Positions 31,994 to 37,070 of a stretch of DNA of 37,070 bases are shown one piece after another. A program made the position numbers and the translations under genes. Under the pieces are notes generated by a model. It worked only from the letters and a program-made list of their open reading frames with translations. It was not told the DNA's origin and did no database searches. Within the stretch, counting starts at the first letter, position 1, and every line of letters begins with the position of its first letter. The stretch spans positions 1-37,070 of the forward strand of contig CABUUK010000017.1 of assembly GCA_902494765.1 (NCBI GenBank). Reading direction: 5' to 3'. The DNA comes from an uncultured Collinsella sp. Lineage in GTDB: Bacteria > Actinomycetota > Coriobacteriia > Coriobacteriales > Coriobacteriaceae.

Positions 31994-32124
31994 GGGCCGG
32001 GACAGTCCGAGAGGCATAAGGTTGCCTGCTCGGACAGTCCTGCTCGCACGGAGAGCACATTAAGTGCTCTCCGGCTCGTGCGGAACTCGCGATCAACCTT
32101 ATGCCTCTCGGACTATCGCGGCCC
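31994..32124 (+). repeat. Long hairpin element, copy D
   Basis: The arms 31994-32024 and 32094-32124 are 31 bases each and complementary except for two positions. The 69-base core (32025-32093) matches copies A-C, with ends CCTGCTCGGACAGTCCTGC and GTGCGGAACTCGCGAT and inner stem GAGAGCAC-ATTAA-GTGCTCTC. It begins 9 bases after the stop codon of the cell-wall hydrolase gene. Confidence 0.92.
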
Positions 32125-32176
32125 TCTCGGGTCCTGAGCGCGACACACCGGACTGGGTTATCTGAATAAATATGGT

Positions 32177-32202
32177 GAAGGCCCCTTTCGGGGCCTTCTT
32201 TG
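32177..32202. terminator. Intrinsic terminator between the hydrolase gene and murB
   Basis: GAAGGCCCC and GGGGCCTTC form a perfect 9-bp stem with a TTTC loop and a TTTGTT tail on the + strand. It lies directly beside the murB stop codon, so it may also affect murB transcripts on the other strand. Confidence 0.85.
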
Positions 32203-33165
32203 TTAGAGGAATTCGCCTACTCGGTGGACTTCGGGTTGTAGGTCTACTCCGAATTGGTCTTTGACGGTTGTTTGGATGTGGCGGATGAGTTCGTCGACGT
32301 CGGCGGCGGTGGCGTGGTTGGCGTTGACGATGAAGCCGCAGTGCTTCTCGCTCACTTGGGCGCCGCCGATAGCGTGGCCGCGCAGGCCGGCGTCCATGAT
32401 GAGCTTACCGGCAAAGTGGCCCTCGGGGCGCTTGAAAGTGGAGCCGGCGCTCGGCATGTCGAGCGGCTGCTTGTCCTCGCGGCGTTGGCGGTAGTCGTCC
32501 ATGTCGGCCTTGATCATCGCGGCGTTGCCTGGGGCGAGGCTAAAGGTGGCAGAGAGCACGATAAAGCCGTCGTCGGCGATGCGACTCTTGCGATAGCCCA
32601 GGTTAAGCTCGTCGACATCGAACTCGATGATATTGCCGCTGCCGCGGGTGCCGTCGTCGAGCGCGCGGGCGGGCTTATAGACGCGCACGGACTCTAAAAC
32701 ATCGGCCATGCAGGCGCCGTAGGCACCGGCGTTCATATAGCAGGCGCCGCCGACCGAGCCGGGGATGCCCGAGAGGGGCTCCATGCCGGTGAGGCAGGCT
32801 TCGGCGGCAGCCGCGGCGACATCGGAAAGCAAGGCGCCGGCTGCTGCCGTAACATGCGTGCCGTCGACGGTGATGTTAGAGAGGCCTTCGCCCAGTGCCA
32901 CGACGACACCGCGGATACCCTTGTCACCGACGAGCAGGTCGGAGCCGTTGCCCACGATGGTGAGTGGCAGATCGCAGCGATAGCAGGTGTCAAGCGTGGC
33001 GACGAGGCCCTGCTCGGTGTCGGGCGTGACAAAGACATCGGCCGGGCCGCCGATCTTAAACGTGGTGTGCTCGCGCATGGGCTCGCTCATGAGCACGTTG
33101 TCCTCGCCGGCAACACCGGCGAGCGCGCAGAGCAGGTCCTCGTTAAAAAAGTCGTTCTCGTGCAT
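32203..33165 (-). CDS. murB: UDP-N-acetylenolpyruvoylglucosamine reductase
   Basis: MurB is the FAD enzyme that reduces the enolpyruvyl group to make UDP-N-acetylmuramic acid for peptidoglycan. FAD-binding motifs are HTTFKIGGPADVF, IVGNGSDLLVGDKG and GIPGSVGGACYMNAGAYG. The catalytic serine region is SAGSTFKRPEGHFAG, and a C-terminal glutamate lies in LQPEVHRVGEF. Start 33165 (MHENDFFNED) has AAGGCGG about 8 bases upstream; the longer frame is unsupported. The protein is 320 aa. Confidence 0.94.
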   Translation of the reverse strand: MHENDFFNEDLLCALAGVAGEDNVLMSEPMREHTTFKIGGPADVFVTPDTEQGLVATLDTCYRCDLPLTIVGNGSDLLVGDKGIRGVVVALGEGLSNITVDGTHVTAAAGALLSDVAAAAAEACLTGMEPLSGIPGSVGGACYMNAGAYGACMADVLESVRVYKPARALDDGTRGSGNIIEFDVDELNLGYRKSRIADDGFIVLSATFSLAPGNAAMIKADMDDYRQRREDKQPLDMPSAGSTFKRPEGHFAGKLIMDAGLRGHAIGGAQVSEKHCGFIVNANHATAADVDELIRHIQTTVKDQFGVDLQPEVHRVGEFL

Positions 33166-33230
33166 ACGAATATCCGCCTTATGGTGGTCGTTTTCATTAA
33201 TCGAATGCAATATACCCCACCCGGATGGAT

Positions 33231-33296
33231 TTGGTGCAAAGTAACCTGACCCCAATGCATCACATGGTGCAAAGGGGTCAGGTTACTTTGCACCAA
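33231..33296. repeat. Perfect 23-bp inverted repeat between murB and lacI-type gene
   Basis: TTGGTGCAAAGTAACCTGACCCC (given here only by its ends, TTGGTGCAAAG...CTGACCCC) at 33231-33253 is the exact complement of 33274-33296, with a 20-base spacer. The spacer itself contains another TGGTGCAAA. There is no T-run. The murB and LacI genes diverge here, so it cannot be a shared terminator. Confidence 0.9.
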
Positions 33297-33364
33297 TCGC
33301 GGCGATAAAACAGCCGTCTACCGGATTGGTAAAGTGTTTATCACCGAGGTAGAGGGGCGGTCGC

Positions 33365-33370
33365 TATACT
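33365..33370 (+). promoter_or_regulatory. Putative -10 box of the LacI-type regulator gene
   Basis: TATACT lies 36 bases before the start codon. I do not see a good -35 box at the right distance. Confidence 0.35.
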
Positions 33371-33405
33371 TTCAAGAGATTGCGCGTAAACCTGGAAGGA
33401 GCGAG

Positions 33406-34434
33406 ATGGCCAACAAAGTCACCCTCAAGCAGATTGCCCAGGAGGTGGGGCTTTCCCCCTCGTCGGTCTCGCTTGTTCTCAATAATCGGCCCTGTCGCAT
33501 CTCGGAAGAAAACCGCAAGCTCATCAAGGAGGTTGCGGCGCGCAACCACTATGTTCCTAATCAGATTGCGCGTAGCCTGGTCATGCGCGAGTCGCGCACG
33601 CTGGGCCTTATCGTCCCTAACATCGAGAGCCGCTTTTTTGCCTCGCTCGCCGGTAGCCTGGAAAAGCGCTGCCGCGAGGACGGCTATGCGCTCTTCATTA
33701 CCAGCTCGGGTGGAAGTGCCGACGACGATCTGGAGCTGCTGCGCCAGCTGGTAACGCGCGGCGTTGATGGTGTCTTCCTGGTTGTGGGCGACGAGTTCTC
33801 CGACGACCGCGCCCTGCGCGAAGAAGTCAGCCATCTGCCTATCCCTGCCGTGATGGTCGACCGTGCCATTGAGGGGCTCGAGTGCGACAAAGTGATGTTC
33901 GACCACGAGATGGGTGGCTACATGGCCACTCGCTATCTGATCGAGCAGGGTCACCGTCGCATTGCCTGCTTGGTTAACGCGCGCCGTTCCAATACGGGGC
34001 GTAAGCGACTTGCCGGCTATGAGCGCGCGCTGCGCGAGGTTGGCCTGCCTATCGACGCACGTTTGGAGTTTGAGAGCGAGTACTACATTCCGAGTGCCTA
34101 CGAGGCCTCGGAGGCGGTGCTCGCAACTGATGCCACCGCTGTGTTCGCAAGTTCGGATAACATTGCCCTCGGTCTGCTCAAGCGCTTGCACGAGATGGGG
34201 AAGAGCATCCCGGGCGATATCTCGGTGGTGAGCTATGACAACTCGGCGGCCGACGTTCTCTTTGAGCCGGCGCTGACCGCGATTGAGCAGGATCCTGGTG
34301 TCCTTGCGGAGCATGCTTTTGGCTGCATGTCCAAGCGTCTTGCCGGTAGGGGCGGCAGGCGTGCCGAAGAGGTCGTCCTGGAGCCGGCGCTTATCGTTAA
34401 GGGCAGCGTGCTCGAACTTACCGAATGTAGCTAA
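33406..34434 (+). CDS. LacI family transcriptional regulator
   Basis: The helix-turn-helix at residues about 5-28 reads VTLKQIAQEVGLSPSSVSLVLNN, followed by the hinge helix region PNQIARSLVMRESRTLGLIVPN and a periplasmic-binding-protein-like effector domain to residue 342 (VMVDRAIEGLECDKVMFDHEMGG, AVFASSDNIALGLLKRL, VSYDNSAADVLFEPALTAIEQ). Start 33406 follows AAGGAGCGAG. Its targets cannot be told from context: neither murB nor the following small gene is a typical LacI-family target. It may act on sugar genes elsewhere. Confidence 0.9.
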   Translation: MANKVTLKQIAQEVGLSPSSVSLVLNNRPCRISEENRKLIKEVAARNHYVPNQIARSLVMRESRTLGLIVPNIESRFFASLAGSLEKRCREDGYALFITSSGGSADDDLELLRQLVTRGVDGVFLVVGDEFSDDRALREEVSHLPIPAVMVDRAIEGLECDKVMFDHEMGGYMATRYLIEQGHRRIACLVNARRSNTGRKRLAGYERALREVGLPIDARLEFESEYYIPSAYEASEAVLATDATAVFASSDNIALGLLKRLHEMGKSIPGDISVVSYDNSAADVLFEPALTAIEQDPGVLAEHAFGCMSKRLAGRGGRRAEEVVLEPALIVKGSVLELTECS

Positions 34435-34488
34435 ACGTACTTGTTTGTTTGCATAGATTGCATGCGGAGTGTCTGCTATTTGCCGGCG

Positions 34489-34561
34489 GGGCCGGAGTGC
34501 CTGCCTTGTTTTGAGAAGTTCGCGGAGCCCACTTCTCAAAACAAGGCAGGCACTCCGGCCC
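34489..34561. repeat. Perfect 31-bp inverted repeat (long hairpin) after the LacI-type gene
   Basis: The arms 34489-34519 and 34531-34561 are exact complements around an 11-base loop. The arms start GGGCCGGAGTGCC and end TTGAGAAGT. There is no T-run. It lies 54 bases after a stop codon like copies A, C and D, and has a GC-rich outer end as they do, but lacks their conserved core. Confidence 0.92.
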
Positions 34562-34682
34562 TCGTCCGTGAACTCTTCCGCTGGGCGAGCCATAGACGCC
34601 GCGCACCGATAGGGTAAGGCGGCGGCTTGAAATTGGTGCTATATTCAGCATGAGTTGTTTAATGCTAGTACGGGAGGCTGAT

Positions 34683-35174
34683 ATGGGGCTGTTCAAGAAG
34701 AAAAACCCGCAGGATGCCTTTGATCCCGATGTGTTTACCATCACGGATACGATTTTGGACCCGCCGCGGTTTACATTTTTGCCGGCTATCTACCAGGACG
34801 CCACGCGCCGCAAGTGGGCCGTGCATCAGCGCGGTGCGACCCCGAGGATTTTTGACTACGCGGATGTGCTGCAGTGCGAGATTGTCGAGACCGGAAATCC
34901 CGAGGATGTGCCGGAGCTTAGCAATCGCGAACTAGCTCAGCAGATTTTGATTAATCCAGCTCAGGCTACCAAAAACAATGCTGCCAAGCGTAATATGTGC
35001 CTTGGTATGGGTGTCATCGTTGCCGTGCAAACCGGCGAGGATGAGATTTCGAAGCTTGAGATTCCGGTGACCGCGGGCGAAGTCAAGCGAGACTCCGGCC
35101 TATATCGGTCGTATCGGAACGTTGCGGAGCAGATCAAAGAAGCCTTCGACGCCATGGGGCGTCCGGAGCAATGA
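34683..35174 (+). CDS. Small protein of unknown function
   Basis: This 163-aa protein starts MGLFKKKNPQDAFDPDVF behind GGGAGG; an in-frame ATG at 34650 has no ribosome-binding site. It has no signal peptide or membrane segment. The middle part alternates strands and helices (RKWAVHQRGATPRIFDYADVLQCEIVETG, ISKLEIPVTAGEVKRDSGLYRSYRNVAEQIKEAF). Such small proteins with a basic N-terminus occur in many Gram-positive genomes, but I do not recognise the family well enough to name it. It precedes two GntR regulators with 35 bases between. Confidence 0.7.
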   Translation: MGLFKKKNPQDAFDPDVFTITDTILDPPRFTFLPAIYQDATRRKWAVHQRGATPRIFDYADVLQCEIVETGNPEDVPELSNRELAQQILINPAQATKNNAAKRNMCLGMGVIVAVQTGEDEISKLEIPVTAGEVKRDSGLYRSYRNVAEQIKEAFDAMGRPEQ

Positions 35175-35209
35175 TGTCTGCAGCATCAAGCGGTTGAGGA
35201 GCCGTGCCC

Positions 35210-35977
35210 ATGCCGAGTGAACCATATGCGATTCCGCCCAAAGATTGCGCCTTTGAGGGCATTCTTTGGTATATCAATCATTATGACCTGCAGGGTGGCG
35301 ACCGGCTGCCCGCCGAGCGTGTGCTCTGTGAAGAGCTGGGCGTGTCGCGCACGGCGTTGCGTGCTGCGATCGCGCGCCTTATTTCGTGCGGAACTTTGGA
35401 AAGCCGCCGCGGTTCGGGCACCTATGTGTGTCCTCCCAAACCGCTGAACATCTTTCAGGAAACATGGAACTATACGCAGGCGGTGGAGAGGGTTGGCTCA
35501 AAGTCGACCGCACGCCTGGTTTGGTCCAAGGTCGTGTACGCCGATATCGATCTGGCCCAAAAGGCCCAGATCGACCTGGGCATGCCGCTTTTCTGCATTC
35601 GACGTGTGCGCGTGGTTAATGGTTCCCCGGCGTCGATTGAGACGGCCCACGTCAATCTGTCTTTGTGCCCCTCGCTTCCCGATCACGATTTTGAGCAGGA
35701 AAGCCTCTACGACGTTTTGCTCAAAGAAGGGAATGTCCATGTGACGCACGGCAAGGAGCATATTTCCATCAGCCGTCTGAACGCCGACGAGGCCAAGTTG
35801 CTGGGTGCTCAGGAGGGCACGCCGGTGTTTTACAAGGCTTCGCACGAGCGTGACGAGAACGATGGCTTTGTCGAGTATTGCAAGTCCGTGATTCTGCCGA
35901 CCAAGTATCGTTTTGCCGATAACGGCGAGGCAGACGGCGTTGCGACGAAGGTAGGTGTCGAATGGCTGATGCAGTAG
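35210..35977 (+). CDS. GntR family (HutC-type) transcriptional regulator
   Basis: The winged helix (about residues 12-75) contains RLPAERVLCEELGVSRTALRAAIARLISCGTLESRRGSGTYV, and the rest (about 90-255) is a UTRA effector domain (GMPLFCIRRVRVVNGSPASIETAHVNLSLCPSLP). ATG 35210 is preferred because GAGGAG lies eight bases before it; GTG 35204 is too close to that site. The gene overlaps the next GntR gene by 16 bases, so both are likely made together. Confidence 0.88.
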   Translation: MPSEPYAIPPKDCAFEGILWYINHYDLQGGDRLPAERVLCEELGVSRTALRAAIARLISCGTLESRRGSGTYVCPPKPLNIFQETWNYTQAVERVGSKSTARLVWSKVVYADIDLAQKAQIDLGMPLFCIRRVRVVNGSPASIETAHVNLSLCPSLPDHDFEQESLYDVLLKEGNVHVTHGKEHISISRLNADEAKLLGAQEGTPVFYKASHERDENDGFVEYCKSVILPTKYRFADNGEADGVATKVGVEWLMQ

Positions 35978-36675
35978 AAGACTTGCCGGTTTACAAACAA
36001 ATTCGCCGCTGCATTGCGGAGCGAATCGAGCGCGGCGACTACCCGACGGGCTCGATGATTCCGTCCGAAAACGAGCTGGCCGAGGAGTTTGGCACGACGC
36101 GCCTGACAATCCGAAGTGCCATGGACGAGCTGGTCAAAAGTGGCCAGATTCGTCGCGTGCAGGGCAAGGGCGCCTTTGTGGGACACAAGTGGTTTGACGA
36201 GCACGAACGCAAGGGCGGCTTCCGTCAGTCGGTTCTGGCGTCGGGCGCGACGCCGTCGGTGCGCATTCTGGCGCGCTCCAAACGCTACGCCGGCCCGTAT
36301 TACGCCGACCTGTTTGGCATCGCCGAGGACGATCTGCTTTACTCGGTGCGCCGTCTCAACTGCATTGATGGGGAGCCCGTGTCGATTGAGATGACGCTGA
36401 TTCCGTGTCTGCTGTTTCCGGGCATCGAAGACGTGGACATTTCGGTCTTCAGCCTGTTCGAGACCTACGACATGTTGGGGCGCAAACCGGACAAGTCGAT
36501 TGAGAAACTCGATATTGAAGCGCTGGGCGCACGCGATGCGAGTTTGCTCAATCTTGAGCCGGGCGACCTGGCGCTCGTACTGGAATGCATGACCTATGAC
36601 TCGAGTGGGCAGGCGATCGAGCATGCCAAGTCTTTTAACCGCGGTGATGCCGGCGGATATACCTACAACTATTAG
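35962..36675 (+). CDS. GntR family (HutC-type) transcriptional regulator
   Basis: The 237-aa protein has a winged helix in its first 70 residues (GSMIPSENELAEEFGTTRLTIRSAMDELVKSGQIRRVQGKGAFVG) and a UTRA domain to the C-terminus (ILARSKRYAGPYYADLF, YSVRRLNCIDGEPVSIEMTLIP). It overlaps the previous regulator by 16 bases; the pair may respond to related ligands or act as a heteromer. A terminator follows, then a possible SIS-domain gene that could be their target. Confidence 0.88.
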   Translation: MADAVEDLPVYKQIRRCIAERIERGDYPTGSMIPSENELAEEFGTTRLTIRSAMDELVKSGQIRRVQGKGAFVGHKWFDEHERKGGFRQSVLASGATPSVRILARSKRYAGPYYADLFGIAEDDLLYSVRRLNCIDGEPVSIEMTLIPCLLFPGIEDVDISVFSLFETYDMLGRKPDKSIEKLDIEALGARDASLLNLEPGDLALVLECMTYDSSGQAIEHAKSFNRGDAGGYTYNY

Positions 36676-36681
36676 CGTCTA

Positions 36682-36717
36682 GAGCATCCTCGTGCACGGC
36701 GGGGTGCTCATTTTTTT
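36682..36717 (+). terminator. Intrinsic terminator after the GntR pair
   Basis: GAGCATCCT and GGGGTGCTC form a 9-bp stem with two G-T pairs and are followed by a seven-T run after one A. Confidence 0.8.
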
Positions 36718-36793
36718 ACGGACATGTGTCGCATGACCGATGAACGGCAAAAACTGACCGTCTACCGAGAGGGGAGGATGAAATCAAAAAATC

Positions 36794-36839
36794 GGTATTA
36801 AAAACGGCTAACCTGTAATCGTTCACTGGTATTAAGAAC
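36794..36839. promoter_or_regulatory. Pair of GGTATTAARAAC repeats (candidate operators)
   Basis: GGTATTAAAAAC (36794-36805) and GGTATTAAGAAC (36828-36839) are direct repeats spaced 34 bp apart, upstream of the last gene. The second can be read as a loose GGT...ACC palindrome, the type bound by HutC-class GntR proteins. They may be sites for one of the two adjacent GntR regulators. Confidence 0.4.
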
Positions 36840-36840
36840 C

Positions 36841-36930
36841 TTTGAATTGTTGAGCTTGGGGCCAAGATGTCCACAAGGTTAAGCGGCGAGACGGGGCGGC
36901 AAGCCTGTCCATTCCGTGCGACAATTCAAA
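36841..36930 (+). promoter_or_regulatory. Structured leader upstream of the last gene
   Basis: TTTGAATTGT (36841-36850) pairs exactly with ACAATTCAAA (36921-36930), and GCTTG (36853-36857) pairs with CAAGC (36900-36904) inside. This encloses about 90 bases ending 21 bases before the start codon. It could be a cis-acting RNA, but it matches no riboswitch class I can name, and it lacks a terminator. Confidence 0.4.
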
Positions 36931-36951
36931 CTGCTCGTGAAAGGAGCGGGA

Positions 36952-37070
36952 ATGAAGGAGACCGAGAAGATCGAGATCATGCACTTCGACCAGGAGGGCT
37001 ACCTCGAGGACGGCAGGAACGTCTACGAGGCCGGCAAGCGGATGACCGCCCTGGCCGACCGCGTGCACGA
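36952..37070 (+). CDS. Start of a gene cut by the window end; possible SIS-domain sugar-phosphate protein
   Basis: Forty codons are present, starting MKETEKIEIMHFDQEGYLE behind AAAGGAG. The short N-terminal style (FDQEGYLEDGRNVYEAGKRMTALADRVHE) resembles SIS-domain deglycases and isomerases such as FrlB, which are often next to GntR/HutC regulators. Too little is present to be sure. Confidence 0.45.
   Translation, partial: MKETEKIEIMHFDQEGYLEDGRNVYEAGKRMTALADRVH

Noticed and set aside
36841..36951. glmS ribozyme before the possible SIS-domain gene
   Set aside because: The conserved glmS ribozyme core and cleavage-site context are not present; only a closing stem is shared in general form.

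Overview
The window looks like chromosome of a Gram-positive, fairly GC-rich, gut-type actinobacterium of the Coriobacteriia, most like Collinsella. That assignment is inferred from gene content and protein style (a fused TsaB-RimI-TsaD protein, GntR/LacI-controlled maltodextrin genes, Tat lipoproteins, GC-rich codon use) and was not checked against any database.

Layout. 1-130: the 3' end of a 5S rRNA gene and the terminator of its rRNA operon. 177-7059: a tightly packed housekeeping operon on the + strand: acpS, nnr, alr, a family 4 uracil-DNA glycosylase, tsaE, and a three-domain TsaB-RimI-TsaD protein. 7060-9817: a long intergenic region with two large hairpin elements, then a promoter, a 14-codon Ile/Val-rich leader peptide, an intrinsic terminator and cstA. 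Together these look like a ribosome-mediated attenuator controlling a transporter gene. 9923-12115: an unusual protein with a winged-helix-like N-terminus, a long basic/acidic linker and a C-terminal Toprim-like domain resembling the C-terminus of Wadjet JetD. 12124-14497: an accessory patch with a third hairpin element, an IS110-type insertion sequence, a 30-bp inverted-repeat element, and a duplicated 3' end of tRNA-Gln that looks like an integration scar. 14498-16680 (- strand): tRNA-Gln, a peptidoglycan-binding-domain protein and a polyprenyl diphosphate synthase.

16796-29226 is a carbohydrate region: a PTS EIICB permease fused to a HAD phosphatase, a divergent GntR/HutC regulator, an ABC sugar importer (Tat lipoprotein, two permeases, ATPase), then malQ and glgP on the - strand. 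Copies of a TTGTTTAAACAA-like site lie upstream of the PTS gene, the GntR gene, the ABC operon and malQ, so these genes are plausibly one maltodextrin/alpha-glucan regulon. A tandem array of three hairpins with a period of about 80 bp separates the ABC operon from glgP.

29447-37070: galE, a Tat-exported coiled-coil cell-wall hydrolase, a fourth hairpin element, murB, a LacI regulator, a small unknown protein, two overlapping GntR regulators, and the start of a gene that may encode a SIS-domain protein behind a structured leader.

The most unusual signal is a family of four hairpin elements (7072, 7346, 12124, 31994). They share a core of about 69 nt, but their outer arms of 31-34 bp are nearly or fully complementary within each copy and unrelated between copies. 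The inner stems also covary.
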